Positions 27,521 through 39,814 of a DNA stretch of 64,000 bases are shown piece after piece. Source of the stretch: Phytoseiulus persimilis (Eukaryota; Arthropoda; Arachnida; Mesostigmata; Phytoseiidae); assembly GCA_037576195.1 (NCBI GenBank), contig CM075103.1, forward strand, positions 27,178,723 through 27,242,722, given 5' to 3'. How positions within the stretch are numbered: position 1 is the stretch's first letter; each line of letters opens with the position of its first letter. Position numbers and translations under genes: made by a program. Below the pieces are notes generated by a model that did no database searches, had not been told where the DNA came from, and saw only the letters and a program-made list of their open reading frames with translations.

Positions 27521-27810
27521 GCTGAGGGTCCGGAGGGCTTACAAGAATCTGAGAACACTGCGTGCTAACTTTAACAAATCAACCTCTCAATATTTTATCG
27601 CTGACTGTTGTCATACGATGAGAAGAAGAGAATTGAGATCGATTCAAGCTAGAGCATACTGCTTATCCCACATTTATTTCTATTCAACTCCTTGATGCTC
27701 ATGATATGAATCCATCACAGGCTATACACAGTCCGCTTCCTCTATTACAACTAGTCTGAGAAGGAGAGCAAGGACTCTCGCACATCGTTACTGTCGACTA
27801 AGAACGATAA

Positions 27811-27816
27811 TTTATT
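27811..27816 (-). terminator. Poly(A) signal for AQR
   Basis: TTTATT on the plus strand gives AATAAA on the minus strand, about 90 bases after the AQR stop codon. This is the expected position for the transcript's cleavage signal. Confidence 0.6.
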
Positions 27817-27904
27817 CTCGTCAAGCAGCCTTAAATAGGGAACGGGTGATGACTTCGTTATACACACAGAACACCAACTCCAACATTCTCTCCACCTCAC
27901 TCTC

Positions 27905-30900
27905 TTAGCTTTCCTGCACCTCAACGGCTGCTTGATCCCCTTTCGAGTCAGGTTTTTCCGCAAGACTCTTGGCTCTCTCCGCGTACATGTCGAAGACCAA
28001 CTGCGCCATCGCACTCATGTCCTCCACAGGAACTGACGTCGGCTCTTCGGTCGCCTTCCGAGGTGTCGGGAAAGTCTCATCTTTCACAATGTGTAGCTTC
28101 TGAGGTCGCTTCAATAGAATATCGAACGCTTTCTTGATTTCGTAGCAGTTTTTGAAGAGGGACACCCGACCGAAAATGTACAATCCTAGCCGTGCTCGTG
28201 ACAAAGCCACAACGAGACGTCTCACGTCCCTTATGTGCCCAATGTTCCTCGTTCGGACTAAAGACAGTATGATGTAGTCGTTCTGCTGACCCTGATATTT
28301 GTCAACAGTGGTGATTTTGTGAGGTTCACCGATCAAAGGGTTCTCACTGCATCGCTGTTTGATGACATCTCTGAGAAGATGTTTCTGCCCGTTGTATGTC
28401 GTTAGGATTGAGATCTTGTCCGCCGGGTAACCCAGGAGTCTCATGTACATGAACAAAGCGGCACAGTACTCGGCTTCTGCGAGGTTCTGGTAAAAGTACG
28501 GATTCGGCTCGCTCTCGCCGACGCCGTTGAAATCTTCAACGTTGATCAACTGATAGTCATATGCCAGCCCAGCGTTGCCCACCTGGTACTCCGGATCATT
28601 GATGACGTGCGGGAGATTTCCCAGAGTGACGTAGCGCCAGTTGTAGAGCGAGCATATAGACGCTCTCGAACGACCCTGGCCATCCAACTGAACCACGGGA
28701 ACTCCGAGACGAACAAAACGAGTGAATAGAGACTGCTCCATGTTGGAATACTTCTCGAAAGCCATGTTTTTGATGACAGGAGGCAGTTGGTGGTGATCTC
28801 CAATCATGATCCACCGCTTCAGACGATTGTAGCCGTCCTGGGGGTTCTGCAGCAGCAGCGGAATGAAAGTTTCGATTTCAAGGATTTGGGCGCTCTCCTC
28901 CATGAGGATGTTGTCGTACTTGAAACCGAGTCGAACCAGCTCGTGACGCTTGAGAGCCGCGTGAGTACAGGTCATCGCAATGATCTTTGCTTCCTTGACC
29001 AGGAGGTATCGACTTCGATCCAGCCCCGTTCGCATGAGCTCCATGGCCCGGAATTCCTCGAGCTGAGTGAACATGTCCTGGATGTAGAAGAAGCACTTGC
29101 GAGCTTGCTCCATGTCAGCTTCGTAGTCGCCGGTGAAGAGCGGGTCAAGAGATGAGAAGAATTTGGTGAATGGGAAAGATTTCTCAATCTCGGAAGCATC
29201 TTTGGGGAGTTTCTTCGTCTTCGCGTTAAACTGTTCCCACCTTGAGTGGACCTGCAACCGAATGGCTATGGAATCACGAGACGCAATACGTTCGAGCGAG
29301 CACGGAACGATTATTCTGAACGACCAACTTTGTCTGATAAATGTCGAATACAGTAGGATGAACTCAATTGGACCACTTCAAGATGATACAAGTTCGAGCC
29401 GATCAGACCCCGCCCTGTATTGGGTACAACAGCGGGGAAGATCCAGGCCCAAGGGATCATAAGTACCAATTTTGGTCCCGATGAGTAGATGTTAGGGTCA
29501 CCCGGTGGTCCTCATAAGCAGATTCTACTGTATTTCAAACCTTAAAGATTCGAATATACCCACGTGATTGAGATAGAAATAGGCCGCCGTTTCGCACGTG
29601 TAAGCAACGTCGCCTGTTACCCCCAAACTCTGCTGCAGCGTTCCCACCTCGGACAGCAGGTGGAGTCTTTTCGCCAGAACGTAATTTACTCGACCATACC
29701 TCGAGAAATCCTTCTCTGTTTCTAGCTGTTCTTCACCTGAAATGGAGATGAATTTGATCGAACATTCCATAACCATGGACTTTCTCTTCATTGTCAGAAC
29801 GAGAGTTCCCGAGACCAATTGAACGAAATGCTGCCTCTCGAAAAACTTGGAGAACATACCGTGTCCGAGACGCAACAGGTGTCTTTCATCGACGTCCAGA
29901 GCCATGATTTTCTCGAAAAGCTGATTAAGGGCTTGATTCGAGTGCGTGACGATGAGGGTTCTTTGCTCAGGATTGTTATGGTAGATGTTTGAAATTATCT
30001 GAACAGCCACATCCGTTTTTCCGGTTCCTGGAGGTCCGACCACCATGGTTAAACCGGGTTGCATCCCGGCTTTTATCGCCTCGATCTGAGTTGGTGTGAA
30101 AGGAACCGAATTGGTTTTGGGTTTCTTCTTGTAGTAGGGGCTCCGGATCTCGAATCTGTGGGGCGTTACTATGATTTTCCTTTCCGTTGCCGTCTGAGTC
30201 TTGGTTCTGACGTCACAGAACTCGAGTTTGAAAGGCCGCTCCACGGCGAGGTTCTGGGGATTGCTGATCTCGATCTCGTACTTTGGAAACGCCCTCCTGA
30301 GATGATCCAGATCCAGAAATGTGTCGTTCCAGTCCAGCGAACTCCTTATCCGATTCGGAAGCTTGCTGTAGTGGGCCGAGCCCGGGTCTCCGTAGCCGAG
30401 GATGATGTCATGGAGCCACTCTGGCACAACGAAATCGGTGTTCATGAGTTCTCTGATCGTTTCCAGGACAGCTTTGAAATTATTCTCCTTGGGCTTGCGC
30501 CTCAGTAGGATGTTGAAACTCTGATAAACGTTGTCGCCACCCTTCGATATCCTCTCCATGTCCTCTTTGTACTGATTACAGTCCAGAAGGACGCGGTAGG
30601 TCCTGTCGTCAGTTTCGTAGCGAGGTACCTGTTCGAAATCCTCGATGATCTTCCCACTGTTATCAAGGAGCCCTTCAACTTCACAACCTCGAACGTACGT
30701 GAGACCAACTTGCGGTATGAAAGGCTCTTTGCGGTTGAAAGCTGTCCCGGGATCCCGTGTGGGACGGACGGTGACGAGAAACATGACATCGTGTCGACGC
30801 AATGCTTCCCACTCGGACTTCACGTCACGTTTGACATTGAGGTGGATAGTGACGTCGGCTCGAACAACACTCGGCTGCTTCTCTCCGATGCGGGGTTCTC

Positions 30901-32686
30901 CGACGGTGAGGATGTTGAAGTTGGAAATCGGAGTCGCCATCCGAGACCATCCGCCGAAAATAACTCCCCCGTCCTCGGATGCCCAGGGTTTGAGTCGCAA
31001 GACGGCGTCCTCGACATTCTGTCGGATTTCGAACGTCGATTCTAGTCGGAAGAGCTGGAAGTTCCGTAAGAGGTAGTCGTGCAGCGTCAGGAACTGCAAA
31101 TTGAGTTTCGGGAGCGCGAGGCATCCTTCGCCGTTGTAGTAGGCAGTGGGAACGACGTTCTCATCCCAGATGACTTCTTCGGTCGGATACAGCGGCATTT
31201 CGTTCAATGCTTCAAGCTGTGAGAGCCTCTTCTCGTTTTTGGCGATCAATAGCTCAAAGAGGAATTCTCTGGAGAAAGGAGTTCTCCCATTTTCGGGAAG
31301 CGCCGGCACTAGGTTCAGGAAAGCGGCGATCGGATGTAGTTGATCCGCGGAGAGACTACCGAAATGCTCAACGAGGGATTCTCGTTTGTCCACATTCGCG
31401 ACATTCGATAAGGCGAAGCGTTTCAACTCTGGGAAGTACTTGAAGGCGGCTTTCTGCAGCTCGGAGATCTTGCGGTAGTGAATGGCCGTCATGTCTTTAT
31501 CTTGTAAGGCTTCGCCGGTTGCATCGTTGATCTCGAACTTCGCGTAAAACTTCAACATATCTAGCAACTGAGAGAATAGGCGACCTTCCGAGCGCTGACA
31601 CAAGCTCGAAATTGAGCATTTCACGACCAAGTGTGAGTCATCCAAAAGCACGTTGAAGAACCGTCGCGTGGGCAGCAGAGCCTCCAGATCTACCATCAAC
31701 TCTATGAAACGCTCGCAGTAGGTGACCACCTCCAGGGCATCCTGGTCCAGACCATGAACCTGCGAACTCGAAATAATAAGCGAGGACCAGCTGTCTCTGC
31801 GGAAAACTAACAAGGGAGCTGGTTACATGTTCGAGCATATCCGAAGTGAGGATAGCCTCGTTTTCCATCTTCCTCACCTTATCTTTCGATGGAATTGTTT
31901 CCAAGAGTTTCAGAAACTTGTCGATCAGCTTCCGGAGGAAAACGCGGTCTTCATGAATCTGATCCAATTCTTCAGGGCTGAGCTTCTTCTCAGCTTTCTC
32001 AAGATATCTCCAAAATTTCTGCAGTTTTGGGTTGCCTTCGAATTCATTCTGTCTCCTTTCCGGCAGAATCTCGCTCCAAATACGGAGCGATACGAGCTTC
32101 TGGATCTGATCCCTGATCAGCTCGACCTGCAAGATTGGTCACCGTCAGCAATACAATCGTGCACCGGATTACAGGAAAATCTCGAGAGCGCTAACCGAGT
32201 CGACTCTATGGCGGACTGCTATAAGGGTGGGATCTTCCGGGACACTGACTGTGGGAACCAGCACTTAAAACAAACCTCAACAGAGTTGAAGCAATGCATG
32301 AGAAAAACGAGAAGACTTGTCTGTTCCTGGATGCTGTACTGGTGAGTATCATCGAGCGTCGCACGCAAGACTCTCCGAAAGAAACCGGAGAACTCTTTGG
32401 GATGATCCAGGAAGGCCCGCCAGGCTGGAATCCGCTCTCGAAACTTTTCATTCACCATCGAAACTATAGATATCAGATGGCCTCTCGTCGACGTCGCCGA
32501 AACGAAATTCGGCCAGAGATAATTTTCGAGGAATTGGGAGAACTCCAGGGCCTTCTTGCTGCTTGGGTTAGCAAGTTCATTGTTGTAAATCCTTTCAACA
32601 GTCGCTGGATCATAGGGTTCGTTGCAATTCCAGAGTTTCGCTGCATTTTCCACCACACCGACCGGTGCGAACGCGGGCGCCGCCAT
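27905..32686 (-). CDS. AQR: RNA helicase Aquarius (intron-binding spliceosomal protein)
   Basis: AQR is an SF1-type helicase that binds the intron upstream of the branch point in the spliceosome and links splicing to snoRNP and exon-junction complex assembly. Five exons on the minus strand: 32686-32276, 32126-31878, 31759-29860, 29736-29564 and 29251-27905. All junctions have GT-AG borders and keep frame, giving 1359 residues against about 1485 in human; the difference is mostly the short C-terminal tail. The start is ATG 32686 (MAAPAF), preceded by AAA and matching the human MAAPAQ. Helicase motifs in order are Walker [21 protein letters not shown] (the Walker B position), [26 protein letters not shown] and ALSRARLG. 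Blocks such as [20 protein letters not shown] and [17 protein letters not shown] are near-identical to human as I remember it. The 123-base third intron has no in-frame stop. A TCAGTG initiator-like sequence lies just upstream of the start. Confidence 0.96.
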
Positions 32687-34251
32687 TTTGGCTGTTGATG
32701 TTTTCGCAGGTATCACTGATCTATCGGATCACGCGCAGCCTAAACGACGGAAGCAACTCAAAACATGGATCGTCGGCCGAGGGGGTTCCCTGAATGGGAG
32801 CTCTGAGTGCAAAATGGGTCGTAAGACCTCATTTCAGACATATGGCAGGAGCAGCCGTTCGTTGGATGGTCGAAGAAGCACTCATGGAATCGCATTCTTT
32901 CGACTCGGCATGCAGATTTCGATGGGCAACGATGGGTGGGCTACACCTCCCCGAGCGGGAGCCTCGTAAGTGATTGCTGTGTAAGCTCAATGCCTCCATG
33001 TGGAAAGTCTGGGGATTGAGACGGAACGAGCGAGTGATGGCTCCGCGGTCCAGAGTCGAGCAGCGGTTCTCAACGTTCTCTACGGCACTTCTAGAGGTTC
33101 TGCAGGCAACAGAACGGAACCCTTGGGGATTTCGCGGGCAATCCGTCGACACTCCTGCGAACTCTGCCGGCAACTCCGCAGAATCACTAAACGGTTTTCA
33201 GCATCCCCCCCACTCATGTGTTTGATGTGGGATTCCGTTGAATTTTCAAGGTACGCACTGCGCGCTACGAGCCCACGCTATAACACTCTTTTCATGCGCC
33301 GAGGATTGAGGGTCCTAGTAAATTCAAGCGGAACGAGCTTCCTTGGTCACATAACGGGAGGACGCCTGGGAACGTCGGACGTGTGTTCTGCACGTATATA
33401 TCCGTCATCAATTCCTCGGATGATCATCACGGAAACAATTTGCGGCGGAAAGTTGTAATGCGCGGTCTTCTTCGAACCCAGTAGTTTAACCAGGCGATGC
33501 ACTGGTTTCAACATTCAAACATGAGAGCGACCTCCAAGATTTCCAGCGGAATCGAGTGAACTTATTCTTGTCGCTTCGAGCGGCGTATTTCCTCGACCTG
33601 CTTGGCGGGGTAGCGAGGTGGGGATCGCAGTGAAATGAATGAGGAAATTCGGCTGAATAGTCCAAAGCGATGACTCGGCTCCCCTTTGCATCTGAAGACA
33701 TCTTCAGAAATCGTTCTGGGAACTTTCGTCCCACTACTGAGACTGAATCAACAAGGCCTCCGAGGAGGGTTTACGAATATAGAATCTGCATTTCCACAGA
33801 ATCATTAGAAAGCCCACTTCCGTTCGGTGGCTTGCGTACTCGTGGTTGAGAAATCCCGCTGAGTCGTTACACCGTCTCTACACCCAAGATTCCCTGCAAT
33901 TTCGCTGCGGCTTGGACCGAGGCAATGATGTAACAGGACGAGCAGACGAGCTCTCGAGGGTGAGGAGGATCTCAGCGCTTCTAGGAAGGAGGCGCATCGT
34001 CTGCTTCCGTGGTCTCTTCCCCATCAGCTGCGGCCTGGCCTAGCCGCCGCCGAGGTTGTGCTTGCCGCTGCTGGTGGTGGTGGTGCTGCTGTTGCTGTTT
34101 CTTCTGCTGACGACTTTGGCTGCTGTCTTCCGTCCGACCATCGCTGAAGAGCAGCAATTTGTGTTGGTGAAGCCGTTTTCGCAATTGTGGGATACTAACG
34201 CGGACGCGGATTGCGAGCTTTCGTTCAACGCATACGATTTTAAGCCTCAAT
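32687..34251. other. Intergenic region between divergent AQR and ABHD16A
   Basis: About 1.57 kb separates the two start codons, which face away from each other, so both promoters should lie here. I see no TATA box at a convincing place and no coding frame of note. The last 200 bases are rich in CTG, TGG and TTC triplets (about 34060-34120). Confidence 0.5.
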
Positions 34252-37200
34252 ATGGCTATAGGGTGGATCCTCAAGTGTATTTCGGGGCCCAGGCTTTACA
34301 GAGTCTACAAAACGGATACATTCCCGGTTCGTGGAGCGACATCTTCGTACTAGTTCATGATTGTCCCTCCGAAGTGACACGTGTTTGTGTCCTGTTGGGG
34401 AAGCGATGAAGGATGCCAGTTCTGATCGATATTGTTCGGAGCTACTGCCTGCCAATCGAAAATTCAGTTTCCTAGACGCTTTTCCTCGTATTCAGTCGGA
34501 TCAGTTACAGCTGATGACGGGAAGTTCGCGTGATGGGTTCAATGCGTCCTCCATTCTCAACCGTGCCGTTTTCTTTTTCAGGGAAAAATTTACGAAGCCA
34601 ACTGTCTAGAAGGCTACTCCGACAACATAATCCGCTCTCTCGGATACGCGGTGAGTTTTTCACTACGTTGACTGGCTCAGCCGAGTCGAGGGAGTTGCTC
34701 AAGGAGCTGCCTCAAAATTCGTTACGGAAAAAAAAACAAAGAAATTCGTTCGTGCCTGACATTCAGCGCAAACATCCTGCTTGTCGAGGATGCCGGCCGA
34801 TTGTTTATTTGACCTGCCAGTCAAGGGTTGAAGCACCGACATAGGCGCTGTGGGAGCACGAAAAACTTCATCATTGCTGCGATCAGCGAATGCTTTTGCG
34901 ATCAAAGACTTCGGTTCCAGCTTTCGTTCGCGTGGTCGCTTGGAGCTCTAGCATCCCCTCTCATCGCATACTACCTTTATCGGAAAGGAGTCGTTGGATC
35001 TCTTGATGTCGTGCTCTATCTTTCAAGGTCAGTGCCGATGCTCTAAGTCTTCTTCCCACAGCTGGTGCACAACTGCGAGAATCGATGGTTTTCCCGAACT
35101 TTCTGAAATACAGTTCACGGCCTTGGAATCGACTGCACGGACTCTCTTTTTTACCGGATGCGAAGCCACCGGAAATCAGAGCGTCAACTCAATCTGGTCC
35201 ATCGATCAAAAATGAATTCATTGGCCTTGTTATTTCAGACTCGCAAGTGTCGTCGTTGTCGTGTGGGTCGGCACGCTATGCTTGCGAGGTATCGGCCGAT
35301 GTGCCAATACAGATTACCTCAAATTCCTAGCGGCGCTTGAGAAAGCGCAGAAGGATCGGGCTGCCCTGAAAATCTATGATGGCGACTTCGACGCGTGGCC
35401 CGTCGATTTCAGCTGGAGCGACGCCGGAAGGTGAGCGTCATTAGAGGTTGGATTTGTTTTTTTTTTCGACCGCAGCCGCTCGTCCCAAAGAGCAAGACTC
35501 GATCCGAACGGTGTTTACCCAGCAGCGACTGCAGCAGGTCGCGGGCTGCTCGATTTTCGCTCATGAACCGCCATTTGTCGCTGGTTGGTCTCATTTTACA
35601 ACAGCTGCATCGAGAACGTCCCGATTATATATGTGTCTCGAATTTCGATGACGTCATATTCTCGAAGCGGATTCCAGTCGAATCGGAAATTATTTACTGA
35701 GCTGAAGTCGAGATCTGATTACGTTTCCAGCTCGAAAGACAAACCGCGAGTGATGGTAGAGCGTTCTACATCCACCACCAGATGCAACAGTCTCTTCGAC
35801 TTCATCCGAGACTTCCCTCTCCGGGTCGTCGGCTTCTTATGTATCCACTCGTTTGGACGAAGCATGATGTACCCTGGAGCAGTGAAGCTTTTCCAGGCGG
35901 CCGTGGGCCCCATGCTCCTCGAGGGTCGAGCAAAGCTCATGGAACAACACCGTGCGACCCGCTTCAAGCTGGCGACGAGAGACGGAAACTTCATTGACTC
36001 AGTTTTCGTGGATCGGCGAAACAATAACCTGCCGCAGGGCAAAACCTTGGTCTTGTGCTGCGAAGGTAACGCCGGCTTCTATGAAGTGGGCATCATGGCT
36101 ACTCCAGTAGATGCCCAGTACTCCGTTCTCGGGTGGAACCATCCCGGCTTCGCGGGTAGCACCGTAAGTGATCTACTTCCCTTCCCTCTATGAATTATTC
36201 TCCTCTTCGCTCGCTCGATCGATCGAACGCATCAGTCCATAGACGGCCGTCGTCAAATTGAGTGGTGAAAGTGGATAAAGACTCGCGAGAAATCGGTTCC
36301 GACTGGGCGAACTCCTCATCGCCCCTTGTTCCAGGGTGTCCCGTTCCCGGCTCAGGAGCAGAACGCCGTGGACGTGGTCATGCAGTTCGCGATCCACAAG
36401 CTCAAATTCAGGCCGGAAGACATCATCGTGTACTCGTGGTCGATCGGAGCCTACACGGCTTCCTGGTGCGCCATGAACTACCCCGACATCAAGGGCCTCA
36501 TCCTTGACGCGACGTTTGATGACGTTGTCCCCCTGGCGGCATCCAAGATGCCGACGACTATCCGAGGCATCGTTGAGCGTACCGTCGCAGATTATTTCAA
36601 TCTGAACAATGCCGAACAAGCGAACAAATATACTGGCCCCATCCTCATGTACAGGCGAACCAACGACGAAGTCATCTCAACTGTGAGTACGGCAAGCTAG
36701 GGAGTGGGAGCATATGATCTCGAGATACGGGGGCGGGGGCAGCGGAAATGTTTACATCAAAAGCCTCCACTCTGCTCTGCATCGACCGATTGACGAGTTC
36801 GGCTCTCGCTTACAGGATATCAACAATCGGTTAGGTTCCAATCGTGCCAACGATCTGCTCACGAAAGTATTGCGACACCGTTTCCCCCAAATCATTTGTG
36901 ACGAAACAGCCTGGGTTCTAAGAGAGTGGCTCTCGGGTGACCGATCTCACCAGAAGATTCTCTACGAAGAGCAACACGTCGACGACGCCGAATGCGAGCG
37001 TCTCCTCCTGAAAGCTGTTCATGAAGGTGACGCGTATCCGATGCAGCTGGGCACTGGTATGCCGTTCGACCAGCGCGCTCAGCTGCTTCTTTACATTGCA
37101 AAGAGGCACATGTTCGATTTCAACTCCACGCACTGTGTTCCTCTGCCGGTGGCGAAATTTCAAGAGCCATGGGACATCCGCAAGGTTGGTTCTGCGCGCG

Positions 37201-37328
37201 CCGCCCTCGAAGATAGTGTTCCCAGCTCCTCAAGCGAGAGCGATTTCTGTCAAATAGACCGGGAAATGTGCGAAGGTGAGAGACGCACTGGCAGCTCATG
37301 GATGAGCTCAGACAGTCTCTCTGATTGA
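34252..37328 (+). CDS. ABHD16A: ABHD16A phosphatidylserine lipase (alpha/beta hydrolase, BAT5)
   Basis: ABHD16A is a membrane serine hydrolase that makes lyso-phosphatidylserine from phosphatidylserine. Seven exons: 34252-34326, 34582-34650, 34921-35027, 35239-35430, 35731-36163, 36335-36682 and 36816-37328. They join in frame to 578 residues (human about 558). The start at 34252 has A at -3 and G at +4 and opens MAIGWILKCISGPRLYRVYK, like the human LGPRLYKIYR. The first donor (GTTCGT at 34327) is chosen by frame and is the least certain border. Two membrane segments (about residues 48-65 and 85-99) flank YLYRKG. The conserved core includes EGNAGFYEVG, GWNHPGFAGST and the nucleophile elbow WSIGA (catalytic Ser). 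Asp of RRTNDEVIST and His of STHCVPLP are the likely triad partners. The last 35 residues, rich in Ser and acidic, extend past the human end. Confidence 0.95.
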
Positions 37329-38132
37329 TTTTGGCTGCATGGAATCATTCACGATCGACAATTTTGTTGATGACCGTCCCTGTTGCGCGCCGCGGCTCAC
37401 AGTTTCTAAACGAATCGCTCGTTTCTTGTTCCAGCTGGGGAGCGCTAAATCAAGACTGTGAGCTTGTAATCGAAAGCACTCTGTAAATAGACTAGGAACC
37501 TGGCAGCGAAAAGCGCATACGGAACTTGACAAAGGTGATCTACGGTCTCGTTATCTGACTCGTTCGTTCGCCTCGTAGTCCACTCTCTTTCACCGTTCAG
37601 CTTCTCGACTCGACAGTTTTCGAATTGAATTCTGAATGAGCTCTCGTTTATTCGTGCTTTGCAGACATTGATACTCAGATATGCTGCGTCGCTGATCGCC
37701 TCGATGACTGAAACGCCGGAAACTGCGCGCTTGAGCGATGAAGTTGAGGAATTCGTTGAAAGAACGAGGAGGAAAACCTCCGGCGGGGAGCCAACGGCTG
37801 GGCGAGCGGATGGGGTACCGCCCTAGTGTTCTTGTTCTGCTATCGCTCTCACGAAAACGACTGGGAGTTGCCCGTGGTCTCCTTGCAAAGAGAGTCTTGC
37901 CCGTACGAGCGCGATGCGGAGTAATTAGCAAGTATTTAATGTTACGATAGACAAGGATTACAACTTCTGATACGGTCTACAAACCCCTGTGCGTGATGAT
38001 GCTGATAATCAGGGCGCTGTTCGTTACTCTGAGTACTACATTTTATCTACCAACGGAGGCACGAAGTAATTAGGATCATAATAGTGGAGTCGCCGAGCAG
38101 AGCAGGAAACCCTAATATATGGAAGGCATGGA

Positions 38133-38138
38133 AATAAA
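38133..38138 (+). terminator. Candidate poly(A) signal for ABHD16A
   Basis: This is the first AATAAA on the plus strand that I find after the ABHD16A stop, 805 bases downstream. A second one lies at 38371-38376. Either could end the transcript; neither is supported by anything except sequence and position. Confidence 0.3.
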
Positions 38139-39814
38139 AGATACATTTCAATACCCGTCGCTGTCTGAGTGAAGAGCGATGTTCGTATCACTGACGCGAT
38201 CGTGTTTTCTCTTTCCTCGCTCTCAACCAAGAACTGTGGACAATATGGGGACTCAGAAGAGCTGCTCGGAACATCCGGGTGTCAGAGCACTGTGTGTGAA
38301 ATGTGATGGTGATATCTTATAAGGTTTCGGTCATTGACTATCAGTGATGAATCGGCAATATGACGTTTCTAATAAAAATACATTTCAGTATTTCGTGACT
38401 TCTGTGGCGTCGTATTTGTCGTCCTATGTAGCCTGTGTTTCGCATGAGTAATTTAAGATGGACCCAAGAATTGAAGCGTGCTCCGGCGTAGAACAGGATT
38501 CGTGATTCAAGATCACCCGGATATTCTCGAGTGTACTAGAGCAATAGCTGCCCGAGAATGGGATAGGTAGCTCGCGACTTAATCCTCGCGGGCTCGGACG
38601 AGAATGCTTTATGAAGCCTCAGCAAAACCTGAGTTGTTGGCTATCAGCTGACGACGGAATTCTCGGTGCCTCGACGACAGATATTTTGGCAGTGATGCGT
38701 TTCTCACCTGAGCGAGCTCAGTCATTGACAAATCTCTCGAATTACGCTCGTTTCCAGGATGGGTGGACCGGGACGATGATTTTCCTTGTCTTGTTATGCG
38801 TGCCTGTTCCTAACCCCCAAGCTTCGAGCGCCGCAGGAATAGGGAGTGAGTAGCGTATCTACGCCTGTGCCACACTTTGTGCCTCGAACGTGAATTTTAT
38901 CGATTGAGAATTTCCGCTCCTGTTGCATTTGTGGAGTCTGATACTAGACGGCGAGTCCCCCCGGAATCGGTTCAGAATCCATGCACAACTCCTTCTTCCG
39001 TTACAGTCGCTATTGAATGCACTGAGAACTGCAATATAATTTTATTGAATCGTCAATTCCGTTTTCCCCTGATCTTCCGCGAAGTTGTCGTCCGAACGCT
39101 CGAACGCCCGTCTGATGCTCGGATAAGGCTCCCGCACAGATTGGCGGATGGGGAACTCTCGACAAGAGCGGAGCGGTTTTCGTGAGGTTAGGGCTGTTCC
39201 AAAGTTGAAGGTAACATGAGCAAACGTGGGTACTGGGTAGTCCTCCGCAACTTGTGATGGCTCTTCGAGCATTCGGATGAACGCATTCCCCGCACGAATT
39301 GCGCCCAATCGTCGGGGGCCTTGAGGCGAGCGACTCATCACGCTATTGACCGCATTTCGTCCGAGATCACGGGGCGCAGCATCCAAGCCCCTGAATGCCT
39401 GAATATATTGCCTAGGGACCGCATAACCACAACAGCTATCCGAGAATATTATTTCTGATCTGGGGAAGCGGGACTCGTGCCGAATCGATTTTCCCGCCAA
39501 CAATTTATATCGAAAAATTGCGAGCAGGCAGAGATCATGATCGTTTTTTTCTCGTAGTGGGTATATGTTATTGGTGTGGTGGTGGTGTGTGAACAAGAAG
39601 ACGCTGCTGCTGCTGCTGCTGCTGTTGTTTTCTGTGTTATGGTGTTGTGTGCTTTTCTTCAGTGGTCGGTCTGTCTATTCCGAGCAGTGCACGGAGACGG
39701 AAAAACGGGTCTCAGCTGCTGACATTTTCGGAACGGAGTCGGAAATCTTGAATTTCATCCTGGTTGCAGGACTATGTCCTGTTGAGTTGTAGTGTTCTTG
39801 CACGGTTTCGAAAG
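38139..39814. other. Intergenic region upstream of the C2H2 gene
   Basis: I see no gene. It contains GCT repeats at 39603-39623 (seven units) and should contain the promoter of the zinc-finger gene that starts at 39815. A 184-codon minus-strand frame (39042-39596) runs through it but shows no family resemblance. Confidence 0.45.

Larger units (their letters stand above)
14428..27780. other. Gene-poor stretch
   Basis: I find no recognisable gene in this 13 kb. Open frames are short and conflict between strands. It contains a CTCA tract (17343-17366), a G run (21025-21036) and a CA tract (24526-24540), plus three weak exon-like pieces near its right end (26636-26791, 27398-27520, 27421-27489) listed separately. 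Large non-coding flanks are common round ZIC genes because of distal enhancers, so regulatory elements are plausible, but nothing specific can be read from the bases. Confidence 0.5.

Noticed and set aside
32687-32716. Ten-residue N-terminal extension of AQR beginning at 32716
   Set aside because: The codon at 32716 is GTG, not ATG. The downstream ATG at 32686 has a good context and matches the human N-terminus.
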